A stretch of 64,000 nucleotides of DNA, from assembly GCA_910580195.1 (NCBI GenBank), contig CAJTWA010000012.1, positions 1 through 64,000 of the forward strand, read 5' to 3'. The notes below the pieces were generated by a model, which was not told the origin of the DNA, did no database searches, and was given only the letters and a program-made list of their open reading frames with translations. Source of the DNA: an uncultured Lachnospiraceae bacterium. Its GTDB lineage: Bacteria; Bacillota; Clostridia; Lachnospirales; Lachnospiraceae. Both the position numbers and the translations under genes were made by a program. Positions 43,065 through 51,098 of this stretch are shown here, one piece after another (the first letter of the stretch is position 1; every line of letters starts with the position of its first letter).

Positions 43065-45254
43065 TTATCCGCGGATTGGCTTCTTTTGCTTTATCTGCTG
43101 GAAAACCAGTTCCCCGCACTTCAAAATAGAAAGCATTGCCGCAAGGTTAAAAAACGGGTACGCAGAGCTTAAGTACATATAGTTGATTGCTGGGCAATCC
43201 TGCAAATGGGTCACTGCTACTCCGGCAAAAAGTACCAGCAGGCTTAAATATATCCCTGTCACCACCAGCCAAGAATTGAGGGTAATGCAGCTATCCCCGC
43301 TGTATGTACTGGCATTTCTGCCCTCTTTCCCATGAACCTGCAAAAGAATCTCCCTGCCTTCTGTTTTTTCTGCCATTTCAGCAGTTCCGCCCTTGCCGGC
43401 CTCCTGCTGCATCCCAGTTCCCGCACAGGATTCCTGCCCTTGCATGTTTGCTTTGCCTGCCGCGCGCCTTTTCTCTAACCAGCCCCAAAATGCCAGCAAA
43501 GTGAACCCAGCATATGCTGCTAACCCAGCCCAGCTTAGGGCGCTCCCAACGGCATGGTAAATCTGGTACACAGCGTTGCACCGGTTTACAGCATGTTCTG
43601 CGGTAACGTGGTACTGCTGTATCTGCCCATTGTCAGCAAAGCTGTCTATGGAGCCCAGCACGGCAGTTTCATCTTCTTCCAAAAACCCTTCCTTGGTAAA
43701 GCCCGACTTGGCGACCTGCTTTCCCTCTTGGTAAGCTGCAATGAAAAACTGCGGGGATTCTTCTTCTGCCCCTCCATAATCCCAGCCCAGTTCAAAACGG
43801 CAGTTCCCTGCACCCTTTATTCCACTGTGCTGCCCCTCCACGTCTTTGCTTTCAAGGAATTCTAGTTCCCCGCACTGGTTCCCTGCACTGTCCTCTACAT
43901 AAGCCTTCAGGTCTTTTAAGTCGTATTGCGGGAATGTCACCCATCCTGTGCAATAATAATCGGTATCCATGAACCCATGGTAGGATTTCTCATTGGTAAG
44001 GGCTTCAAAGCCTTTGCTCCCTTCTAGATCTACTGGGCAGACGTCCGACTGCATCTTTGCATGGCTTGCCACATAACGCCAGATTTCCCCTATGGCAGCC
44101 AGAAGCTCTTTCCTGTCCTTCCCAGTGGAAAAGTGGTAGGAATCCAGCATGGAATGTTGCTTTACCTTGATTACGCCTTCCTCAATCCCAGCAGACAGTT
44201 CCTGATGCACATTTTTATAAAATTCATTGGCTGTCTGGCAGTCCTTATAGTACCCTGCCTTGTCAATGCCTCCAATCAGCGCCCATCCAAGCCAGCCATC
44301 CTCTACATTCCCATCCCCGGGCTTTGTATCATATGCATCATATGCATCCATTTCCGCCTCAATTTCTGCCTGTACCAAAGCAAGGGTAGGGGAAATGCTG
44401 CACAGCTTCTGGAATGTTTTTCTGGGAAGGCTGATGTTCTTTTCAGCGCCTTCCTCATCCAAATTGGTGAGGATTGACATGGTAGGCCCATAGTACGCTA
44501 CTCCCGCAGCCCCATAAACTTTTGTATTCACTATATCTACGAAATGTGATGTAAGTATGATTCCCAAAATGGGAAAAGTTACAAATGCCAGCCGCGGGAG
44601 GGGGGCAAGTACTTTCCTGTTTTTCAGGACTAGAAAGGCCGTAGCCAAGAGCACTGCCACAGTAAACGGCAGAAGCCAGATGGTATCGCTTTTGGTTTCC
44701 CACAGAACCCCTAGGCTCCCCGCTGCCAGCGCCGCCCAGATAAAGCTTCTGTAAAATGGTTTTTTCCCAATGTCAAAATATAAGTTCAGGACACAGCCAA
44801 AGACCCAAACCGCCAGCGCCACCGCAAAGCTATTGCGGTACACCCGCTGCCCTGTCTGGACCGCTGCCATGACCGGGTGGAAAAGCAGCACTGCATAGAT
44901 TGCGCACAAAGCCCATTTCTGTTTTACAATGTGGCTGATGGCATACAGCAAAACCAGGCATCCCCCAATATACAAAAGGTTTGTCGCCATAATATAAGGG
45001 AGCTTCAGGCGGCAGAGGGCTGCAAGGTACGCAGAGAAGCCAATTTCCTTCATAAAAGTATAACAAGAAAATGGGCCTGTCCATGTTCCCTCAAAAAGGT
45101 GCAGCGCCCATTTTACCAACAGCGCATCGTCACAGGCTGCGCCCACCAATGGGTTAATCGGCAGCCCATGCAGCATCCACAGCCTTGCCAAGGCCATTAC
45201 AAGGAGCGCCGGCAAAAACCAGCCCACCTTCCTGATCCCTCGTTTCCCGTCCAT
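43065..45254 (-). CDS. polytopic membrane protein, possible GT-C transferase
   Basis: 729 residues. About ten membrane helices in the first 260, a large extracytoplasmic domain (about 270-570) and further helices with a charged cytoplasmic insert (about 595-660, Glu/Lys/Gly-rich). The first external loop has a DD pair (AACDDALLVKWALHLFEG) where GT-C enzymes place catalytic aspartates. Placement among GT2 and rhamnose genes supports a polyprenyl-sugar-dependent modification, but I see no decisive motif. GGGAGG 8 nt upstream fixes the ATG. The DNA just before it is a copy of the previous gene's tail. Confidence 0.6.
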   Translation of the reverse strand: MDGKRGIRKVGWFLPALLVMALARLWMLHGLPINPLVGAACDDALLVKWALHLFEGTWTGPFSCYTFMKEIGFSAYLAALCRLKLPYIMATNLLYIGGCLVLLYAISHIVKQKWALCAIYAVLLFHPVMAAVQTGQRVYRNSFAVALAVWVFGCVLNLYFDIGKKPFYRSFIWAALAAGSLGVLWETKSDTIWLLPFTVAVLLATAFLVLKNRKVLAPLPRLAFVTFPILGIILTSHFVDIVNTKVYGAAGVAYYGPTMSILTNLDEEGAEKNISLPRKTFQKLCSISPTLALVQAEIEAEMDAYDAYDTKPGDGNVEDGWLGWALIGGIDKAGYYKDCQTANEFYKNVHQELSAGIEEGVIKVKQHSMLDSYHFSTGKDRKELLAAIGEIWRYVASHAKMQSDVCPVDLEGSKGFEALTNEKSYHGFMDTDYYCTGWVTFPQYDLKDLKAYVEDSAGNQCGELEFLESKDVEGQHSGIKGAGNCRFELGWDYGGAEEESPQFFIAAYQEGKQVAKSGFTKEGFLEEDETAVLGSIDSFADNGQIQQYHVTAEHAVNRCNAVYQIYHAVGSALSWAGLAAYAGFTLLAFWGWLEKRRAAGKANMQGQESCAGTGMQQEAGKGGTAEMAEKTEGREILLQVHGKEGRNASTYSGDSCITLNSWLVVTGIYLSLLVLFAGVAVTHLQDCPAINYMYLSSAYPFFNLAAMLSILKCGELVFQQIKQKKPIRG

Positions 45255-45267
45255 TTTTGCTTCCTCC

Positions 45268-45350
45268 CTATTTATGCCTGATATGCAGGATTCCAATATA
45301 CCGCTTCCATCCCTACCATAATCCTATTTATGCCTGATATGCAGGATTCC
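45268..45350 (-). repeat. duplicated gene tail, 56-bp spacing
   Basis: A perfect 27-bp segment occurs at 45268-45294 and 45324-45350. The right copy is the end of the DPM1-like gene (…HIRHK and stop); the left copy repeats that tail and stop beyond the gene and supplies sequence just before the next ribosome site. Confidence 0.85.
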
Positions 45351-46478
45351 GATGAAAAAACTTCCAAATACCACTTCTATCCCAACTACAATCAGCAGCA
45401 TGGCAGGAATGGTAATCCGCATCATGCTTTCCGGGGAGAGGCCGCCAAAGCCTGTCCTTCCCCAGATACAGAAGGCTACAATAGTCACTGCAATGCCTGC
45501 AAGGAACAGGAAGATGCCAAGGAGCACGCCTTTTTCCGTAGAAGTTTCTTCCAGCCACTTGTCCAGTTTGCTTTCCGTGGGGATAAAGCCAGTCACGCTT
45601 GCATAGGAACGGACAAACAGGGAAAACATTACTAGGTTAAACCCTACCATCATAGCGGCCGCTGCATACATCAGGGTATGGACGCCAAGGCCCACAGACC
45701 CAATCTGGATATTCCCCAAGCTTAAAACAACCGTCAGGGCCAGCCCCAAGAAAAACAGTATCAGGCCCGGGTACATAAACAGCCAGTTAGGGCTGTGCAT
45801 CAACAGGAATTTCAGGTGCCGCCAGCCGTCAGACCAGCTCCTTAAGTGGGGTGCATGGGAACGGCCGTCCTTTTTCAAGGTAGTGGGGACTTCTGCAATT
45901 TTCAAGTGGTTTAAGGTGGCTTTTACTACCATTTCGCTGGCATATTCCATGCCGGTTGTTACAAGGCCCAGTTTTAAGATGGACTCCCGGTTATAGCCCC
46001 TAAGGCCGCAGTGGTAATCCCCGATTTTGCAGGGGAAAAACAGCCGCGCGATAAAAGAGAGCACCGGGTTGCCCAGATACCGGTGGAGGGGCGGCATAGC
46101 CCCCGGCTCAATCCCCCCTTTGAAACGGTTGCCCATCACCAAATCATAGCCTTCCCGCAGCTTTTCCACAAAGGGCGCAAGATGCAGGAAATCATAGCTG
46201 TCATCTGCGTCCCCCATAATCACATACTTCCCACGGGCTCCGTTGCAGCCGCCGATTAGGGCTGCCCCATAGCCTTTCTCCGGTACATTTACGACCCTTG
46301 CCCCGTGTTCCTCGGCAATCTTCTGGGAACCGTCGGTGCTGCCGTTGTCTGCAACCACAATTTCCCCGCGGACGCCGCTTTCCTCTAGGTACGTTTTCGC
46401 TTTGTTGATGCAGACGGCTAACGTTTCCGCTTCATTCAGGCAGGGCATCAGTATCGTAAGCTCGTACTGTTCGTTCAT
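45324..46478 (-). CDS. DPM1-like family 2 glycosyltransferase with membrane helices
   Basis: 384 residues. GT2 domain (1-235): LTILMPCLNEAETLAVCINKA, VADNGSTDGS, GARGKYVIMGDADDSYDF (DxD) and HCGLRGYNRESI. Two hydrophobic pairs follow (about 240-380). This is the arrangement of dolichyl/undecaprenyl-phosphate sugar synthases that make a lipid-sugar donor for GT-C enzymes, which would pair well with the neighbouring membrane protein. AAGGAG precedes the ATG. Confidence 0.9.
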   Translation of the reverse strand: MNEQYELTILMPCLNEAETLAVCINKAKTYLEESGVRGEIVVADNGSTDGSQKIAEEHGARVVNVPEKGYGAALIGGCNGARGKYVIMGDADDSYDFLHLAPFVEKLREGYDLVMGNRFKGGIEPGAMPPLHRYLGNPVLSFIARLFFPCKIGDYHCGLRGYNRESILKLGLVTTGMEYASEMVVKATLNHLKIAEVPTTLKKDGRSHAPHLRSWSDGWRHLKFLLMHSPNWLFMYPGLILFFLGLALTVVLSLGNIQIGSVGLGVHTLMYAAAAMMVGFNLVMFSLFVRSYASVTGFIPTESKLDKWLEETSTEKGVLLGIFLFLAGIAVTIVAFCIWGRTGFGGLSPESMMRITIPAMLLIVVGIEVVFGSFFIGILHIRHK

Positions 46479-46489
46479 TTGTTTTCTCC

Positions 46490-47296
46490 TTATTGTTCCA
46501 TGGCGTTAGACTCTTCCCCTTTGATGTAAAACCGCATCAGGAGGGCCACAAACCATTTGGGCCAGAATTTCAGGAACATTTCATAATCTTCCTTGGCCCG
46601 GATATTTCCATTGTTGATGGTGGCAGAGGTTTCGGACCCCACATGGATTCTATGGAAAGCCAAGGGGGCTTTTTCATAGACGAATTCCCCCTTTTGTTTC
46701 GAAATCATCTCCCACGCCTGCCAGTCAATATTGCTCTTAAAGCCCGGGACAAACAGGGTGGCCGGCAGGTGTCCCTTTATGTAAGTGACAGAGGGGCAGG
46801 AAATAGGATTCCCCAAAGAGAGAATCCTCCTGCGCACAAAACGGCTCCCATGGAAGGCCTTGGCCCGCAATGGCAGCAGCATCAGCCGCTTTACCTTCAG
46901 CAAGCGGTTCGTGGCAACCTCCCGCCCATCCCGCAGTTCATGGTAATCGGTAAAATAAATCAGGGGGTGCTTGGACTGGCTTACGCTTTTTAACATCCGC
47001 TCTACATATTCTGGGCGGTATTTGTCGTCCTGATGGGCCAAAGTCACCAGCTTTGTCTTGCTATGGTGGTATGCAAAGTTCCAGTCATTGGCAATCCCCG
47101 CCGGCCCATGGTTGATATACAGGGGTATCCCGTATTCCTCCGCCAGCCCCCGGATGTGCTGGTTCTCCGTGGAAGATGCCATAATAATCTTGGTCTTTAT
47201 GGTCTGCCCTATCAGAGATTCTATACATTCCCGCAGAAAGGGGCTTTCCCCATAGGCGCAAATTGCAAATGTATGGTCTTTCGCTGAATATTCCAT
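46490..47296 (-). CDS. family 2-like glycosyltransferase
   Basis: 268 residues, GT-A fold: FAICAYGESPFLRECIESLIGQT, an altered middle, and LVTLAHQDDKYRPEYVERML with HQDD as metal site. SNIDWQAWEMIS sits in the acceptor region. I took the ATG with AGGAAGG upstream rather than a longer in-frame start. Ends 12 bp before the DPM1-like gene. Sugar unknown. Confidence 0.85.
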   Translation of the reverse strand: MEYSAKDHTFAICAYGESPFLRECIESLIGQTIKTKIIMASSTENQHIRGLAEEYGIPLYINHGPAGIANDWNFAYHHSKTKLVTLAHQDDKYRPEYVERMLKSVSQSKHPLIYFTDYHELRDGREVATNRLLKVKRLMLLPLRAKAFHGSRFVRRRILSLGNPISCPSVTYIKGHLPATLFVPGFKSNIDWQAWEMISKQKGEFVYEKAPLAFHRIHVGSETSATINNGNIRAKEDYEMFLKFWPKWFVALLMRFYIKGEESNAMEQ

Positions 47297-47339
47297 GTCC
47301 TTGCCTTCCTGTCCCTCCTGATGCACAGCCGCTTTAGCC

Positions 47340-47376
47340 TAGTGTACTGCCTGAATATCATGCAGGCAGTACACTA
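47340..47376 (-). repeat. perfect hairpin resembling the MITE ends
   Basis: TAGTGTACTGCCTG pairs perfectly with its inverted copy across a 9-nt loop. The outer bases match the start of the 166-bp element (TAGTGTGCTG), so this may be a minimal relic of it. No T-run follows on either strand. It lies between rmlB and a glycosyltransferase gene. Confidence 0.55.
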
Positions 47377-47440
47377 TCTGGCGCTGGCTTTCTAAATATA
47401 CTTTCCAACTGCACAAACATAATATCCCTTGTTACGGTTC

Positions 47441-48517
47441 CTACTTGTACATTTCCTCGTAATATTTCTGGTAATCTCCGCTGGTTACATTTTTCATCCA
47501 TTCCTCATGTTCAAAGAACCATGCGATGGTTTTTTTAATGCCTTCCTTGAACATGGTTTCCGGCTCCCAGCCGATTTCCGCCTTGATTTTATCCGGCGCA
47601 ATGGCATACCTTCTGTCATGGCCTTTCCGGTCCTCCACATAGGTAATCAAATCTTCGCTGACAAGCGCCCGCCTTGGGTCGCCTTCCGGCAGCATTTCCT
47701 GCAAGGTTTCCAGAATGATATGGATAATCTCAATATTCTGCTTCTCGTTGTGGCCGCCGATATTGTAGGTTTCCCCTAATTTCCCTTGCTCCTGCACCAT
47801 ATCGATGCCTTTTGCATGGTCGTCCACATACAGCCAGTCGCGGACATTTTTCCCATCCCCGTATACAGGGAGCTTCTTGCCCTGCAATGCATTGTTGATA
47901 ATCAGGGGGATCAACTTTTCCGGGAACTGGTAGGGGCCGTAATTGTTGGAGCAGTTGGTGATATTTGCTGGGAATTTATAGGTATCAATGTATGCCTTCA
48001 CCAGAAAATCCGAGCTGGCCTTGCTTGCAGAATAAGGGCTGTGGGGATCGTACGGGGTGGTTTCATAAAAGTACCCGCCGTCCTCTTCCAAGGAGCCGTA
48101 CACCTCGTCCGTAGATACATGGAGGAACTTCTTCCCTTCCTTGAAGCTGCCGTCCTCCTGCTCCCAAGATTCTTTGGCGCAATTGAGCATAACCGCAGTC
48201 CCCAGCACGTTGGTCTGGACAAATACCTCCGGCGCCTTAATGCTCCGGTCCACATGGCTCTCTGCTGCAAAATGCACGACCCGGTCAATGTCATTTTCCT
48301 CAAAAATCTTGCGGATGGCGTCCTTATCGCAGATATCTGCTTTTACAAAGGTATAATTCTCCCGCCCCTCCACGTCTTTTAAGTTCTCCAAGTTCCCTGC
48401 ATAGGTCAGCTTGTCCACATTGATAATCCTGATTTCATCCCCATATTTGCGGAACATGTAGTGGATATAGTTCGAGCCGATAAACCCTGCACCGCCTGTT
48501 ACCAGATAAGTCCTCAT
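47441..48517 (-). CDS. rmlB: dTDP-glucose 4,6-dehydratase
   Basis: 358-residue extended short-chain dehydrogenase: TGGAGFIGSNYIHYM, VHFAAESHVDRSI, STDEVYG, YSASKASSDFLV with the catalytic Tyr-x-x-x-Lys, NNYGPYQFPEKLIPL and GDGKNVRDWLYV. Second step of dTDP-rhamnose synthesis. AAAAGGAG precedes the ATG. Confidence 0.97.
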   Translation of the reverse strand: MRTYLVTGGAGFIGSNYIHYMFRKYGDEIRIINVDKLTYAGNLENLKDVEGRENYTFVKADICDKDAIRKIFEENDIDRVVHFAAESHVDRSIKAPEVFVQTNVLGTAVMLNCAKESWEQEDGSFKEGKKFLHVSTDEVYGSLEEDGGYFYETTPYDPHSPYSASKASSDFLVKAYIDTYKFPANITNCSNNYGPYQFPEKLIPLIINNALQGKKLPVYGDGKNVRDWLYVDDHAKGIDMVQEQGKLGETYNIGGHNEKQNIEIIHIILETLQEMLPEGDPRRALVSEDLITYVEDRKGHDRRYAIAPDKIKAEIGWEPETMFKEGIKKTIAWFFEHEEWMKNVTSGDYQKYYEEMYK

Positions 48518-48646
48518 AAATCAATTTCTCCTTTTCAAATTTACATCACATTCAGCTTATATTATATAATTGGATTGTTGCAGCCAGCATATCATAGCTG
48601 GCACAAGCTCTGCCTAGCCAGCCAAGGAAACGCCTGCTTACTGCTG

Positions 48647-49516
48647 CTATATGGTATCCATATACTTCCTTAAAGCGTCATGCCAGTCTGCCATTTTAAA
48701 ATTGCTGGTTAATTTTATCATATAGTTTTCCAGAATTGAGTATGCTGGGCGTTTTGCTTGGTTGGGGTTGTCCCTGCAGTATTCTTCCGTGGTGACGGGT
48801 TCTACAACCGTGGGTTTCCCAGCCATCTTAAAAATCTCCTTGGCAAACTCTGCCCAGCTGCAGCTCCCTTCGCAGGTAGCGTGGAACAGCCCGTAATTTT
48901 CCGTAGGCTCCAAGTAATGGATCATTTTTGCCAATTCCTCCGCACTTGTAGGGCTGCCTAGCTGGTCGTTTACCACCCGTACCTTGTCATGGTTTTCTGA
49001 CAGCCGCAGCATGGTCTTGACAAAATTCTTCCCATCCCCATACAGCCATGCGGTACGCAGGATAAAATAACAGTCCGCAAAATCTTTTACAAAGTGTTCC
49101 CCTTCCAGCTTCGTTTTCCCATAAGCGCTGTTGGGGCCTGTGGCGTCAAATTCCGTATAAGGCCTTGTCCCATTCCCGTCGAATACATAGTCCGTGGACA
49201 CATGGACCAGCTTTGCCTTCACTTCCCGGGATGCAATGGCTAAGTTCCTTGCCCCTATGGCATTAATCTGGTATGCCTTGTCCCACTGCTGCTCGCACAG
49301 GTCTACCGCCGTGTGGGCTGCGCAGTTGATAACCACATCCGGCTTTGTTTCCCGTGCCAGCGCCATCACAGCGTCAATGCTTGTGATGTCAAGGGCGGTT
49401 ACGCCTTCCCCCGCCTGCACGTCCGTGTTGATAAATTCCACTTCTCCTTTCGCGTACTCCTTGTTGATTGCCCTGCCAAGCTGCCCGCCGCAGCCTGTAA
49501 CTAGTATTTTTTTCAT
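48647..49516 (-). CDS. rmlD: dTDP-4-dehydrorhamnose reductase
   Basis: 289-residue reductase of the last dTDP-rhamnose step: ILVTGCGGQLGRAI, VINCAAHTAVDLCE, STDYVFDG, YGKTKLEGE, LRTAWLYG. GGAGG 5 nt upstream sets the ATG. The leader before it consists of a 76-bp direct repeat that duplicates the ribosome-site region. Confidence 0.97.
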   Translation of the reverse strand: MKKILVTGCGGQLGRAINKEYAKGEVEFINTDVQAGEGVTALDITSIDAVMALARETKPDVVINCAAHTAVDLCEQQWDKAYQINAIGARNLAIASREVKAKLVHVSTDYVFDGNGTRPYTEFDATGPNSAYGKTKLEGEHFVKDFADCYFILRTAWLYGDGKNFVKTMLRLSENHDKVRVVNDQLGSPTSAEELAKMIHYLEPTENYGLFHATCEGSCSWAEFAKEIFKMAGKPTVVEPVTTEEYCRDNPNQAKRPAYSILENYMIKLTSNFKMADWHDALRKYMDTI

Positions 49517-49520
49517 GGTT

Positions 49521-49690
49521 TCCTCCAAATTTATAGCATATTATTCTTTGTTCCTGCTTAGTAAAAGTTTATCTTCCATTCTGCCAGAAGATGCTCTCCT
49601 CCAAATTTACAGCATATTATTCTTTGTCCCTGCTCACTAAAAGCCTATCTTCCTTCTGTTCAGAAGATGTCCTCCTCCAATTTATAGCAT
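49521..49690 (-). repeat. 76-bp tandem repeat in the rmlD leader
   Basis: Copies begin at 49521 and 49597, with a partial third at 49673 which includes the end of the upstream glycosyltransferase gene. Each carries an ATGCTRTAAATTTGGAGGA-like block, so the stop-plus-ribosome-site region has been copied. Only the last copy is followed by the rmlD start. Confidence 0.8.
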
Positions 49691-50584
49691 TTTTCCAATC
49701 AGGAATAATATTCTCATTATAAGTTCATCTAATACGCTCTGCCGGTAGATTTTTCGGTTCCAGACAACCTTAATCCTGCCCGGTATGGTTTCCGCCGCCA
49801 AAACCTTTGCCACAAGGGCGTCTTTTTCCCTGTCCCCGTGGTACAGCTTGGAAAAGTCGGCAAGCTGGCCCTTTAGCTTTCCTTTATTATTTTTTAAATA
49901 GGCAGCCTTGGACTGGACTGCACCCCAAAAGCCGCCTTTGGCGCCTACTACATTTTTCCCATGCTGGCGGTATAGGATATAGGCGCGCCTGTCGAAGATA
50001 ACCTTCCCCGTATAGGCAGCCGCCAAATAAGCCCACCAGTCATGGAGGATGGCGTGTTCCGGCACTTTTGCTGCCAGTATTTTTGCCAGTTCCCGGTTCA
50101 TGACGGCCGTGCACCCTGTGCAGATACATTCCACCACAGCATTCCCAAAACCGGGACGCCGCTGTGCCTTGTCCTGTTTTTTCAGCCGGCGAAGCTGCCG
50201 GTCCACCAGAATCTTGTTGCTGCAGTACAGGGCTGGCCCCGTTTCTTTTTTCAGGCGGCGGACCGCAACTTCTATTTTCTTTTCCAGCCAGACGTCGTCT
50301 TGGTCGCAAAATGCAACATAATCTGCATCGGACTTTTGCAGCAAGTCAAAAAAACTGTTGGCTACGCCTACGTTTTTGCCTGCATAATATGTGATTTGGC
50401 TGTATTTTTGGCTGTAATCTTCCAATATCTGCTGGGTATTGTCCCTAGAACCATCATCCCGGACTAAAATCTCCAGATTTTTCCACGTCTGGCCCAACAG
50501 GCTGTCCAACTGTTCTGCCAAGTATTGCTCCCCTTGGTAGGTGGACAGCAATACCTGTACCTTTTCCTGTCCCATTGTTCCCAT
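49682..50584 (-). CDS. family 2 glycosyltransferase
   Basis: About 300 residues: VQVLLSTYQGEQYLAEQLDSLLGQTWKN, RDDGSRDNTQ, FCDQDDVWLEKKIEVA (DxDD), HDWWAYLAA in the acceptor site. It resembles rhamnosyltransferases of the RgpB/WbbL kind and the rightward gene at 40331. The start is ambiguous between two ATGs nine bases apart; I chose the one nearer AGGAAG. Confidence 0.9.
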   Translation of the reverse strand: MGTMGQEKVQVLLSTYQGEQYLAEQLDSLLGQTWKNLEILVRDDGSRDNTQQILEDYSQKYSQITYYAGKNVGVANSFFDLLQKSDADYVAFCDQDDVWLEKKIEVAVRRLKKETGPALYCSNKILVDRQLRRLKKQDKAQRRPGFGNAVVECICTGCTAVMNRELAKILAAKVPEHAILHDWWAYLAAAYTGKVIFDRRAYILYRQHGKNVVGAKGGFWGAVQSKAAYLKNNKGKLKGQLADFSKLYHGDREKDALVAKVLAAETIPGRIKVVWNRKIYRQSVLDELIMRILFLIGKML

Positions 50585-50681
50585 TTCTTCCTGAAACCTG
50601 CTTTTGCCTTTTCCTGCCATTCCCAGCAAATTTTGCCCGAAAGCAGGAGAAACTGCTGCCCATAGCCCAAATAGCTTCTCC

Positions 50682-50797
50682 CTGCTATTCCCCTAGGCCG
50701 TTTTCCACTGCTGTTACCATTTGCCCGGAAGGCTTCCCCCTGCTATTCCCCTAGGCCGTTTTCCACTGCTGTTACCATTGCCCGGAGGGCTTCTTCT
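50682..50797 (-). repeat. 58-bp duplication of the HPr gene tail
   Basis: A 58-bp segment starting CTGCTATTCCCCTAGGCC occurs at 50682 and at 50740. The right copy is the last 19 codons or so of the HPr-like gene with its stop; the left copy repeats it beyond the stop with few changes. Confidence 0.85.
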
Positions 50798-51006
50798 TCA
50801 TCTTCCCCTTCACAGACAAATTCTATGGAATCGCCGGATTTGATGCAGGCGCCCAATACGCTTAAGACGCTCTTGGCATTTGCCGTGCCTCCTTTGAAAT
50901 TAAAGGTAATCAACGCTTGGTACTTTACCGCTTCTTTGCATAAAATTCCCGCCGGGCGCAGGTGCAGGCCCGTAGGGTTCTTAATTGTTACTTTCTGGCT
51001 AACCAT
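50743..51006 (-). CDS. ptsH: HPr-family phosphocarrier protein
   Basis: 87 residues, normal HPr length: KNPTGLHLRPAGILCK with the phosphorylated His15, and NAKSVLSVLGA with regulatory Ser46. As an HPr it would carry phosphate from Enzyme I to PTS sugar permeases, or act like Crh in catabolite control. GGAGG 7 nt upstream of the ATG excludes a longer start. It is encoded after glmM with a 92-bp gap. Confidence 0.92.
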   Translation of the reverse strand: MVSQKVTIKNPTGLHLRPAGILCKEAVKYQALITFNFKGGTANAKSVLSVLGACIKSGDSIEFVCEGEDEEEALRAMVTAVENGLGE

Positions 51007-51098
51007 CTTCGTTCCTCCAATACCGTTTTTTACTATCAGGGGCCCAAGGCCCCTCCCAGCAAGCCCCCTTGGCAAACTGGGATTCCCCTTCTTGCAGA

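Noticed and set aside
47340..47376. Intrinsic terminator of the upstream glycosyltransferase
   Set aside because: The stem is perfect but neither strand has a T-run after it.
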